From JAUYQR01 sp050632395 (lineage in GTDB: Bacteria > Pseudomonadota > Alphaproteobacteria > Rhodobacterales > Rhodobacteraceae), in NCBI RefSeq assembly GCF_050632395.1, contig NZ_CP192600.1, forward strand, positions 2,232,001 to 2,296,000: 64,000 nucleotides of DNA, in the 5' to 3' direction. Made by a program: the position numbers and the translations under genes. Numbering within the stretch: position 1 is the first letter of the stretch; each line of letters opens with the position of its first letter. Below the pieces are notes generated by a model. It was not told the origin of the DNA. It worked only from the letters and a program-made list of their open reading frames with translations, and searched no databases. Shown here piece after piece: positions 1-7,396 of the stretch.

Positions 1-258
1 AAAAAGGCCGAGGATCGCGGCGCCCACGCCAAGAAGGGCTGCCTGCCCGCCAGAGGCGAAAACCTTGTCGAAGAGCGGTTCGATCATGTAGCTGAGCAGG
101 CCGAGCGTCGAGCCTTCGACGACCATCAGCACGAAGGCCACCAGCATCAGGGGCAGGTAGGGGCTCAGATAGCTGCGCCAAAAGCGGGCCAGAAGCTCGC
201 GGGAACGGTAGGTGCGGGCGGGTTGCAACGGGACCGGGCCTTTCTGGCGACGCCACAC
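1..258 (-). CDS. MsbA-like ABC exporter, N-terminal part (runs off the window)
   Basis: Reverse-strand reading gives about 86 residues before the window edge. A basic start (RRQKGPVPLQPARTYRS) is followed by LARFWRSYLSPYLPLML, a first membrane helix, and then the segment EGSTLGLLSYMIEPLFDKVF. This is the start pattern of the transmembrane domain of type IV ABC exporters such as MsbA, which flip lipid A or other lipids across the inner membrane using ATP. The first start I can justify is a GTG at 258; no strong ribosome site precedes it and an upstream TTG is possible. The ATPase domain lies outside the window, so the family call rests on the first helices only. It is divergent from the aminotransferase at 408. 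Confidence 0.65.
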   Translation of the reverse strand, partial: MWRRQKGPVPLQPARTYRSRELLARFWRSYLSPYLPLMLVAFVLMVVEGSTLGLLSYMIEPLFDKVFASGGQAALLGVGAAILGLF

Positions 259-407
259 GGGTCTAGCTGGAATGGAGGTGCGCCTCAAGCCGTGCCGTCC
301 GAGGCGCCCCGTCCGAGGTGCCCCGGTGGTGGGCTGGCACGTGTCTGGCAAACGTATGGCAGGTTCGGCTGGCCTGCGATTGACGCGCCCCGCGGGGAGG
401 CATAGCC

Positions 408-1637
408 ATGGCGGGTCAGCGATGGAGTATCTGCATGAGCCTTGCCCACGGCCGCCCGTACCTTGCCATTCCCGGCCCCTCGACTATGCCCGACCGGGTG
501 TTGCAGGCGATGCACCGGGGGTCGCCAAATATCTACGAGGGCGGGTTGATCGAGTTGGTCGCCGGGCTGTGGCCCGACCTGCGGCGCGTGGCAGGCACGG
601 CGGCGCATGTGGCGATGTACATCGGCAACGGTCATGCGGCATGGGAGGCCGCGAACGCCAACCTGTTCAGCCGGGGCGATAAGGCTCTGGCTCTGGCGGT
701 GGGGCAGTTTGGCCTGTCATGGGCCAACAGCGTGCGGGCGATGGGGGTGGACGTCGAGGTGCTGGATTTCGGCAAGGCCGTGGCACCGGACATGGGCCGG
801 GTCGAGGCGGCGTTGCGGGCCGACACGGGGCATAAGATCAAGGCGGTGCTGACGACGCAGGTCGACACCGCGAGTTCGGTCAAGACCGACATTCCGGCCC
901 TGCGCGCGGCGATGGACGCGGCGGGGCATTCCGCATTGCTGGCGGTGGATTGCATCGCATCGCTTGGCTGTGACGAATACCGGATGGACGAGTGGGGCGT
1001 CGATGTCACGGTGGCCGCCAGCCAGAAGGGCTTGATGACGCCGCCCGGGCTGGCCTTCGTGTGGTTTTCGGAAAATGCGCGGCAACGCTGCAAGGGCGGC
1101 GATCTGGCGACGCCCTATTGGGCATGGGGCCCACGCGCCGAGCCGGTGGAGTTCTGGCAATACTGGGACGGCACCGCGCCGACGCATCACCTTTACGGGC
1201 TGCGCGAGGCGCTGGACATGATCAACGAGGAAGGCCTGGCGCAGGTCTGGCACCGGCACCGGGTGTTGGCGGGGGCGGTCTGGGCTGCGTTTGATGCCTG
1301 GGGCGCGGGCAATCCGGCGATCGCGATGAACGTGGCCGATCCGGGCGCGCGGGGTTGGTCGGTGACGGCGGCCCGGATGGGCGCGCCGCACGCGACGCGG
1401 CTGCGGACGTGGACGGAAAAGCAGGCGGGCGTGACGCTGGGGATCGGCCTTGGCATGGCCTCGTCGGATGACCCGGCCTATCACGGCTTTCTGCGGGTGG
1501 CGCATATGGGGCATGTGAACGCGCACATGACGCTGGGCGCGCTGGCCGTGATGGAGGCGGGGATGATCGCGCTGGACATTCCGCACGGGCAGGGCGCCTT
1601 GGCGGCGGCGGCGAAGGTGGTCGCGGCGGGGGCCTGA
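408..1637 (+). CDS. Class V PLP-dependent aminotransferase (serine/aspartate-glyoxylate type)
   Basis: A 409-residue fold-type I aminotransferase of class V. The N-terminal PGPSTMPDRV segment and the lysine motif AASQKGLMTPPGLAF, which holds the PLP Schiff-base lysine, match serine-glyoxylate and alanine-glyoxylate aminotransferases. D in AVDCIASLG is the usual PLP-pyridine aspartate. These enzymes transfer the amino group of serine or aspartate to glyoxylate. The closest functional analogue I know is BhcA, the aspartate-glyoxylate aminotransferase of the beta-hydroxyaspartate cycle, but the partner genes bhcB, bhcC and bhcD are not in this window, so the donor cannot be assigned. The start at 408 is chosen because GGGGAGG lies a few bases upstream; a second ATG at 435 is possible. 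Confidence 0.85.
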   Translation: MAGQRWSICMSLAHGRPYLAIPGPSTMPDRVLQAMHRGSPNIYEGGLIELVAGLWPDLRRVAGTAAHVAMYIGNGHAAWEAANANLFSRGDKALALAVGQFGLSWANSVRAMGVDVEVLDFGKAVAPDMGRVEAALRADTGHKIKAVLTTQVDTASSVKTDIPALRAAMDAAGHSALLAVDCIASLGCDEYRMDEWGVDVTVAASQKGLMTPPGLAFVWFSENARQRCKGGDLATPYWAWGPRAEPVEFWQYWDGTAPTHHLYGLREALDMINEEGLAQVWHRHRVLAGAVWAAFDAWGAGNPAIAMNVADPGARGWSVTAARMGAPHATRLRTWTEKQAGVTLGIGLGMASSDDPAYHGFLRVAHMGHVNAHMTLGALAVMEAGMIALDIPHGQGALAAAAKVVAAGA

Positions 1638-1638
1638 T

Positions 1639-2556
1639 CTACAAGACCCGGACATCCGCCCGACGTTCAGCCTGGCGTTGCCGGTGCGCGGCGTGCTGTT
1701 CGCGCACCGAGATATAGACTGCCGACGCGATCAGGATGGTCACGCCAAGCACCGTCCAGCCAACTGGCAGATCGCCGAAGAACCACCAGCCGAGCAGCGT
1801 AGCCATGATGATTTCGGTGAAGGCGAGGGGGGCCAGAAGCGAGGCCTCGGCGTGTTCATAGGCGCGGGTGATGAGGTTGTGCGCGAAGGTGGCGATCACG
1901 CCGAGGGCCGCGAACATCAGCCATTGTTGCGGGGAGGGCGTGGTCCAGACGAAGGGCAGCGCCAGCGTCATCAGGACCGCGCCAAGCGCCGAGGTCTGGA
2001 AAGTGAGCACCATCGCGTCCGACTGGCCGGCGATGTGGCGGGTCATCACGAAATAGCTGCCGAGCGCCACGCCGGACACCAGCGCGTAAAGCGTGCCGGG
2101 GTTCAGGTTGACAAGGCCGGGACGGATGATGATCAGTGTGCCGATGAATCCGACCATGACCGCAGTCCAACGCCGTGGCCCGACCTTTTCCCCAAGGATA
2201 AGCGCGGACAGCACCACGATCACCAGCGGGTTGACAAAGAAGATCGCCAGTGCATCGGCGATCGGCAGATGTTTCAGCGCGGTGAAGAACGAGAAGGTGG
2301 CGGTGAAGAGAAGCGCCGCCCGGACGATGTGGTGGAGCGGCCTTGCTGGCCGGAACGCGTGCACCCCGTCGGCCCGCAGCGCAAAGGGCAAGGTCAGGAG
2401 CGCCCCGAAAAGCGCGCGCGCCCAGACGATCATCAGGATCGGCATCCCCGCCTGTCCGAGGAATTTTGCCAGCACGTCGATCGTGGGCAGGATCGCCATC
2501 GCGGTCAGGATGAGCGCGATGCCGACGAGCGGGCGGGCGGGGGACGATCGGGGCAT
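1639..2556 (-). CDS. DMT-superfamily (EamA) exporter
   Basis: About 305 residues with roughly ten hydrophobic helices in two similar halves, the 5+5 EamA repeat of the drug/metabolite transporter superfamily. Recognisable pieces are the first-half GEKVGPRRWTAVMVGFIGTLIIIRPG stretch and the second-half FTEIIMATLLGWWFFGD. Such inner-membrane proteins export amino acids, nucleosides or other small metabolites; the substrate cannot be read from sequence. The ATG at 2556 is preferred over an adjacent upstream TTG. It ends one base from the convergent aminotransferase stop. A TTCAC-loop hairpin repeat lies about 34 bases upstream of its start. Confidence 0.85.
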   Translation of the reverse strand: MPRSSPARPLVGIALILTAMAILPTIDVLAKFLGQAGMPILMIVWARALFGALLTLPFALRADGVHAFRPARPLHHIVRAALLFTATFSFFTALKHLPIADALAIFFVNPLVIVVLSALILGEKVGPRRWTAVMVGFIGTLIIIRPGLVNLNPGTLYALVSGVALGSYFVMTRHIAGQSDAMVLTFQTSALGAVLMTLALPFVWTTPSPQQWLMFAALGVIATFAHNLITRAYEHAEASLLAPLAFTEIIMATLLGWWFFGDLPVGWTVLGVTILIASAVYISVREQHAAHRQRQAERRADVRVL

Positions 2557-2589
2557 CAAAGGCCAGCCGACTGGCCCGGTGGCGGGCCG

Positions 2590-2645
2590 CCGGTGGTTTC
2601 ACACCCCCGGACCCCCGTGGGATAATTGGGCAAAGAGGAAGGCGA
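2590..2645 (+). repeat. TTCAC-loop intergenic repeat, copy 1
   Basis: Stem CCGGTGGT at 2590-2597, loop TTCAC, stem ACCCCCGG at 2603-2610 (one mismatch), then a conserved CCCCCGTGGGATAATT box and an AAGAGGAAG purine tract. Related copies lie at 42507 and 61774, with partial relatives at 13411 and 5013. Here the unit lies between two reverse-strand genes, upstream of the DMT gene. Confidence 0.7.
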
Positions 2646-2653
2646 AATTTGAG

Positions 2654-3607
2654 TCAATTTGTCCGCGTAGGGTGTTCGTCTTCGAGGTGGATGCGGATGA
2701 TTTCGTCGAAGTCCTGTTCGGCGCGAAAGCCGAGGGCGCGGGCGCGGGACGCCTCGAACGCTTCGGCCCAGGGTTCGACGATCGCCGCGATGGCGGAGTC
2801 GGGGGCATGGGTGATGAGGTCGACGGCCTTCTGGCCTGCAACGCGGCGCAGCGCCTCGATCATTTCGGCCACTGAGGCGGAGAGGCCGGGCATGGTGAGG
2901 GCGCGGTCGGGGCCGATCTCGGCCGGGGTGAGGCTGGCCGCGCGCAGGAAGTAGCGGATGGCGGCGCGGGGGCTTGCGAACCAGTGGCGCAAGGTGTCGC
3001 GCACCGGCAGCGTGGCGCGCAGGCCTGCAAGGGGTTCGCGCAGGATCGAAGAGTAAAAGCCCGAGGCGGCGCGGTTCGGGGTGCCGGGGCGGATGCAGAT
3101 GGTGGGCAGGCGAATCGCGATGCCATCGAAAAAGCCGCGGCGGCTGTAATCGGTGATCAGAAGTTCCGTCATCGCCTTTTGCGTGCCGTAGCTGGTGCGC
3201 GGGGTCAGGTGGAAATCGTCGGGGATCACCTTCGGGAACGGCGCGCCGTAGACCGCGAGCGACGAGGCGAACACCAGTTTCGGGTGGTAATCGGCGATTG
3301 CTGCGATGGCATCGAAGAGGGCGCGGGAGGCATCGAGGTTGGTAGCGTAGCCTTTGGCGAAATCCGCCTCCGCCTCGCCCGAGACGACGGCGGCGAGGTG
3401 GAAGATCAGGTCGGGGCGGTGTTTCAGCAGCGTTGTCGCGGCCGCAGGGTCGGTGAGGTTGAGCGCCAGCGAGGTGGCGCCGGGCACCTGCGCCGGAGTG
3501 ATGACATCGACGAGGGTCAGCCGGGTGAAAGGCAGCGCGCCTGCGGTGATTGCGGCGGTCAGCTTGCGGCCGATCATGCCGGCCGCCCCGAGGATGAGAA
3601 TGTGCAT
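2654..3607 (-). CDS. denD: NAD-dependent epimerase/dehydratase, D-erythronate dehydrogenase-like
   Basis: A 317-residue extended short-chain dehydrogenase. The NAD-binding glycine motif GAAGMIGR lies at the N-terminus, DIIFHLAAVVSGEAE-type sequence follows, and the catalytic pair is in SYGTQKAM (Tyr-x-x-x-Lys), after the SSLAVYG serine segment. The RLPTICIRPGTPNRAASGFYSSI block is characteristic of the DenD group, which oxidises the C2 hydroxyl of D-erythronate in four-carbon acid sugar breakdown. The kinase and isomerase partners of that pathway are not adjacent, so the substrate is inferred from similarity only. AAAGGGGGCC is a good ribosome site before the ATG at 3607. Confidence 0.75.
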   Translation of the reverse strand: MHILILGAAGMIGRKLTAAITAGALPFTRLTLVDVITPAQVPGATSLALNLTDPAAATTLLKHRPDLIFHLAAVVSGEAEADFAKGYATNLDASRALFDAIAAIADYHPKLVFASSLAVYGAPFPKVIPDDFHLTPRTSYGTQKAMTELLITDYSRRGFFDGIAIRLPTICIRPGTPNRAASGFYSSILREPLAGLRATLPVRDTLRHWFASPRAAIRYFLRAASLTPAEIGPDRALTMPGLSASVAEMIEALRRVAGQKAVDLITHAPDSAIAAIVEPWAEAFEASRARALGFRAEQDFDEIIRIHLEDEHPTRTN

Positions 3608-3663
3608 GTTGGCCCCCTTTGCGCGCCGACAGGATCACAAAGGGAGCCGAAGGCCAAGCAGGA

Positions 3664-4026
3664 TCAGCCGCCGTTCTTGGCCAGCCAGTCCTGCATCCAT
3701 TTGATTTCGGCCTCTTGCGCCGCGATGATCTTTTCGGCGAAGGCCTTCACCTCGGGGTCTTGTCCGTGTTCCAGCACGATGCGCGCCATGTCGACCGCGC
3801 CTTGATGATGTGGGATCATGCCGCGAAGGAAATCGACGTCGGGATTGCCCGAGTAGTCGATCTCCATGTCGCCGTGCATCTTCATGTTGGCTTCCATGAA
3901 GGCCATGGTGGCGGGGCTTTCGTCGCCCGACATCATGTGGCCCGAATGGTCGGTCTCTTGCGCGACGAGCGGGAGGGCGAGGGTGGCGGCGGCGAGGCCG
4001 GCAAGGATGAAGCTGCGAGGGGTCAT
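3664..4026 (-). CDS. DUF305 family exported protein
   Basis: A 120-residue protein with a cleavable signal sequence (MTPRSFILAGLAAATLALPLVA, then Q) and a DUF305 domain. The hallmark FLRGMIPHHQGAVDMA motif, with paired histidines, is intact, and the helical C-terminus EIKWMQDWLAKNGG is typical. Members are periplasmic ferritin-like four-helix proteins often found near copper resistance genes, but no metal genes flank it here, so a copper role is only a family association. The histidine- and methionine-rich N-terminus (HSGHMMSGDE) fits a metal-handling protein. AGGAGA precedes the ATG at 4026. The 157-base gap to the next gene is a divergent promoter region. Confidence 0.85.
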   Translation of the reverse strand: MTPRSFILAGLAAATLALPLVAQETDHSGHMMSGDESPATMAFMEANMKMHGDMEIDYSGNPDVDFLRGMIPHHQGAVDMARIVLEHGQDPEVKAFAEKIIAAQEAEIKWMQDWLAKNGG

Positions 4027-4219
4027 GCGAATCTCCTGCGTTACGGATGGGCATTGATTGCCGGCTTCCCACGCTGGGAAGGCAAGTCACCAGCGCGTGA
4101 GTCTGCCCGATAATAGGGCGTTCTGCGACAGTGGACATGCATTGTGCGCGGGCAGGCTCTTCACCCCGGCGGCGGCGGGGCGTATGGTTGGGGAGTTCGC
4201 AACCGAAATCGGCGCAGAA

Positions 4220-5011
4220 ATGTCCTGTCTGGCAAGCCGGCGACCCGTCGTCGGGATCATCGGCAACAGCTACATGATGAATGACCGCTATCCGGTGCAT
4301 TCCGGTGGCACGATGAATTCGGCCGCCGTGGCCGAGGTGGCGGGCTGCCTGCCGCTCATCATTCCGTCCGACCCGCGCTTTGTCAGTGTGGCGGAGCTTC
4401 TGGAGCTGTGCGACGGGTTCCTGCTGACTGGTGGGCGGCCGAATGTGCACCCGAGCGAGTATGGCGAGGAAGAAACCCCGGCGCATGGTTTTTTCGACCG
4501 TGGGCGCGATGCGGTGACGCTGCCGCTGGTGCGCGCCTGCGTCGAGCGCGGGCAGCCGTTTCTGGGCATCTGCCGGGGATTTCAGGAAGTGAACGTGGCG
4601 ATGGGCGGCACGCTTCACCCCGAGATCCGCGACCTGCCAGGACGAATGAACCATCGGATGCCGCCGGATGGCACCTTGGAGGAGCAGTTCGCGTTGCGCC
4701 ATGCGGTAAAGCTGGCACGGGGCGGCGTGTTCCACCGTTTGTTCGGAGCGGAAGAGGTAATGACCAACACCCTGCACGGGCAGGGGATCGCCACGCCCGG
4801 CAGCCGGATCGTCATTGACGGTTGGGCGCCGGACGGCACACCCGAGGCGATCTATGTCGACGGCGCGCCAGGGTTCACCCTGTCGGTGCAATGGCACCCG
4901 GAATGGAACGCAAGTTCCGACCCGGTGTCACGGCCGCTGTTCCGGGCCTTTGGCGAGGCGGCGGCCGCCTGGGCCGGGCGCAGCACAACACCCGCCCTGA
5001 AACGCGCCTGA
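4220..5011 (+). CDS. Class I glutamine amidotransferase (gamma-glutamyl-GABA hydrolase, peptidase C26)
   Basis: From the ATG at 4220 the protein has 263 residues; an in-frame ATG at 4184 is an alternative. The triad of class I amidotransferase folds is visible: nucleophile Cys in FLGICRGFQEVNVAMGG, and His and Glu in VQWHPEW. GGRPNVHPSEYGEE matches the PuuD/peptidase C26 group, which hydrolyses gamma-glutamyl-gamma-aminobutyrate in putrescine degradation or similar gamma-glutamyl amides. No other putrescine genes adjoin it, so the substrate is inferred. Starting at MSCLASRRPVVGII gives the family's usual N-terminus, but neither start has a convincing ribosome site. Confidence 0.8.
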   Translation: MSCLASRRPVVGIIGNSYMMNDRYPVHSGGTMNSAAVAEVAGCLPLIIPSDPRFVSVAELLELCDGFLLTGGRPNVHPSEYGEEETPAHGFFDRGRDAVTLPLVRACVERGQPFLGICRGFQEVNVAMGGTLHPEIRDLPGRMNHRMPPDGTLEEQFALRHAVKLARGGVFHRLFGAEEVMTNTLHGQGIATPGSRIVIDGWAPDGTPEAIYVDGAPGFTLSVQWHPEWNASSDPVSRPLFRAFGEAAAAWAGRSTTPALKRA

Positions 5012-5012
5012 A

Positions 5013-5074
5013 CTTTCCCCTTCCTGAAATATCCCCCGCGCGGAGCGCAACGGAGACAAGCGGCCCTTGGCCGC
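5013..5074. other. Convergent intergenic region: reversed repeat box and GC hairpin
   Basis: Between the convergent amidotransferase and CorC genes. Read on the reverse strand, 5013-5038 contains the GGGGGATATTTCAGGAAGGGGAAAG-type box, without the TTCAC hairpin. GCGGCC at 5060-5065 and GGCCGC at 5069-5074 form a short hairpin with a CTT loop and no T-run, possibly a weak terminator. Confidence 0.4.
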
Positions 5075-5118
5075 GCCGGCGACCTTCAAACCATGCGGCG
5101 GCACGCCGCTCCTCAAGA

Positions 5119-6417
5119 TCAGAGCGGGCGGAGTTTCAGGCGGGTGATGCGATTTTCGCGCCGGGTGACGACTTCGATGCGGAAACCGTGGAAGCTGAAT
5201 ACCTGCCCCTCGGTGGGGATCATCTGGGCCTCGTGGATCACGAGACCGGCGATGGTGTTCGCCTCGCCATCCGGCAAACGCCAATCCGTCGCGCGGTTGA
5301 GGTCACGGATCGTCATCGCGCCGTCGATCAGGAAGCTGCCGTCCTCGGACCGCACCAGATGAGAGTCCTTCAGGACGACATCGAACTCGTCGGTGATCTC
5401 GCCGACGATTTCCTCAAGGATGTCTTCCAGCGTGATCAGGCCCTGTAACGAGCCGTATTCATCGACCACCAGCGCGAAATGCGTGCGGCGGGCAAGGAAC
5501 TCGCGCATCTGTTCGTCAAGCGAGGTGGTGTCGGGAATGAAGTAGGGCTTCATCGCGACCTTGACGATGTCGAGTGTCTGGATACCGGCGGTGGACTCGG
5601 CTCCGCGCACCAGACGGTCCACCTCGCGCAGGAGGTCCTTGGCGTGGACGACGCCGAGGATGTTGTCGTCGCTGCCCTGAAACACCGGCAGACGGGTGTG
5701 GGGCGAGGCGAGGACCTGGGTGATGATGTCGTCGGGGGTCTGGGCGGCGTCGATCATCTCGATCTGGCGTCGGTGGCGCATGATCTCGTCCACCGTGCGG
5801 TGGCTGAGGTCGAGCGCGCCAAGCAGGCGGTCCCGGCTTTCTTTTTCGACCGCACCTTCGGAATGGCCAAGCGCGATTGCGCCGGCGATTTCCTCGCGCA
5901 AGGCCAGCATCTGGCCGCCGGGGTCGGCGTTGATGCCGAACAGCCGAAGGATGCCGCGCGCGCTGGCGCCCGCAATGCGTACGATCGGGGCGAACACCGC
6001 AACCAGAGGACGCACGACAAGCGCGGTGCTTGTTGCGACCGTTTCGGGAAGCGTGAGGGCAAGCGCCTTGGGCAGGAAATCGGCGAACACCAGAAGGATT
6101 GCGGCAACCCCGAGGACGGCGACGACTATGCCCGACGGTCCGAGCAGCCGCAGGGCAAGCACCGTGGCAAGCGCGGTCGCGACGACGCTGACAACAGTTG
6201 ACCCAAGGAAAAGCGCGCCGATTGTCCGTTCACGGTTGTCGGTCAGGCGAAGGGCGTGGCGCGCGCCGTGCGACCCCTTGTCGGCCAGCGCCTTCAGCTT
6301 GCCGCGCGAGACCGCCGACAGCGCCGTGGCGGCGCCTGCTACGATCGCAGCCAGCACGACCAGTACGATGATCGCGGCAAGGTTGGCCCAGAAGGCCGTG
6401 TCGAAGGCTGCGGTCAT
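5119..6417 (-). CDS. HlyC/CorC family membrane protein (CNNM and CBS domains)
   Basis: A 432-residue protein with an N-terminal CNNM membrane domain of about four helices (residues 1-180), a CBS pair (about 200-330; SPHTRLPVFQGSDDNILGVVHAKD and HFALVVDEYGSLQGLITLEDILEEIVGEI) and a C-terminal CorC/HlyC accessory domain. Family members act in magnesium or cobalt efflux and resistance; the hemolysin name is historical. The gene is 24 bases downstream of xerD on the same strand and probably shares its transcript. The start ATG at 6417 gives a full-length N-terminus. Confidence 0.88.
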   Translation of the reverse strand: MTAAFDTAFWANLAAIIVLVVLAAIVAGAATALSAVSRGKLKALADKGSHGARHALRLTDNRERTIGALFLGSTVVSVVATALATVLALRLLGPSGIVVAVLGVAAILLVFADFLPKALALTLPETVATSTALVVRPLVAVFAPIVRIAGASARGILRLFGINADPGGQMLALREEIAGAIALGHSEGAVEKESRDRLLGALDLSHRTVDEIMRHRRQIEMIDAAQTPDDIITQVLASPHTRLPVFQGSDDNILGVVHAKDLLREVDRLVRGAESTAGIQTLDIVKVAMKPYFIPDTTSLDEQMREFLARRTHFALVVDEYGSLQGLITLEDILEEIVGEITDEFDVVLKDSHLVRSEDGSFLIDGAMTIRDLNRATDWRLPDGEANTIAGLVIHEAQMIPTEGQVFSFHGFRIEVVTRRENRITRLKLRPL

Positions 6418-6441
6418 CGGGCGTCCATCATCAGGGGCAGG

Positions 6442-7392
6442 TCAGCGTTTGCGGGCAAGGGGGTGGTGGTTCAGCACGAGGTCCTTAAGGTGGTCGTCAA
6501 GGACATGGGTATAAATCTCGGTCGTGGCCAGATCGGCGTGGCCGAGAAGCGTCTGGATCACGCGCAGGTCGGCCCCCCCGGCCAGAAGGTGGGTGGCGAA
6601 GGCGTGGCGCAGGGTGTGCGGTGTCACGCGGGCGGGGTCGATGCCGGCAAGGGCGGCTACATCCTTGACCATCAGGTGGAAATGCTGCCGCGTCATGTGG
6701 CCGGCGGCACCGGGGCCGGGGAACAGGTATTTGGAGGCGGGTTTGCCGGCCTTGCGCGCGGCGTCGTCATCGCGGTCGCGCTGTGCCAGCCAGTCGACCA
6801 GCGCGCTGCGGGCCGGGGTGGAAAGGGGCACCATCCGCTCCTTGTCGCCCTTGCCCCGCACGAGGATCATGCGCGGGTCGCCGCGAACGGCAGCGACAGG
6901 CAGGGTGACAAGTTCGGATACCCGCATTCCTGTGGCGTAGAGGAGCTCAAAGAGCGCGCGGTTGCGCAGCCGGTCGGCCGGTGTGCGGCCCTTGCTGGCA
7001 GCGGCGTCGAGCAGGCGAGTCACATCGTCGGCCGACAGGGTTTTGGGCAGGCGCTGCACCTTGCCGGGGCCAGAGATGCGCAAGGCTGGGTTGTCGCTGC
7101 GCCAGCCTTCGTCGAAGGCAAAGCGGTAAAGCTGGCGGATCGAGGACAGGCGGCGCGCGCGGGTGGCCTTTGCCAACCCCTGCGCGTCGCAATGCACAAG
7201 GTAGGCCTCGACCTTTGCGCGGTCGGCGGTCGCAAGGCTGCTGCCCTGCCGGTCAAGCCAGCCGGTGAAATCCAGAAGGTCGCGGCCGTAGGCAAGCCGG
7301 GTGTTCCGCGCGGCCCCAAGGTCGGCTGCCTGCGCATCGAGAAAGGTGGAAATCCAGCGGTCGCTTTCCGCCTTGGACCGGGGCTCGGGCAT
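6442..7392 (-). CDS. xerD: Tyrosine recombinase XerD
   Basis: A 316-residue tyrosine recombinase starting at the ATG at 7392; an upstream TTG at 7413 would overlap the preceding gene. The N-terminal SAM-like DNA-binding domain is followed by the catalytic domain. Catalytic residues are visible: Arg in ATGMRVSEL, Lys in RGKGDKERMVPL, His-x-x-Arg in HTLRHAFATHLL, His in LLGHADLATTE, and the nucleophilic Tyr in IYTHV. With XerC it resolves chromosome dimers at dif during division. It sits 4 bases after the stop of the periplasmic protein gene, in the order small membrane protein, periplasmic protein, xerD, corC. Confidence 0.92.
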   Translation of the reverse strand: MPEPRSKAESDRWISTFLDAQAADLGAARNTRLAYGRDLLDFTGWLDRQGSSLATADRAKVEAYLVHCDAQGLAKATRARRLSSIRQLYRFAFDEGWRSDNPALRISGPGKVQRLPKTLSADDVTRLLDAAASKGRTPADRLRNRALFELLYATGMRVSELVTLPVAAVRGDPRMILVRGKGDKERMVPLSTPARSALVDWLAQRDRDDDAARKAGKPASKYLFPGPGAAGHMTRQHFHLMVKDVAALAGIDPARVTPHTLRHAFATHLLAGGADLRVIQTLLGHADLATTEIYTHVLDDHLKDLVLNHHPLARKR

Positions 7393-7396
7393 GTGG

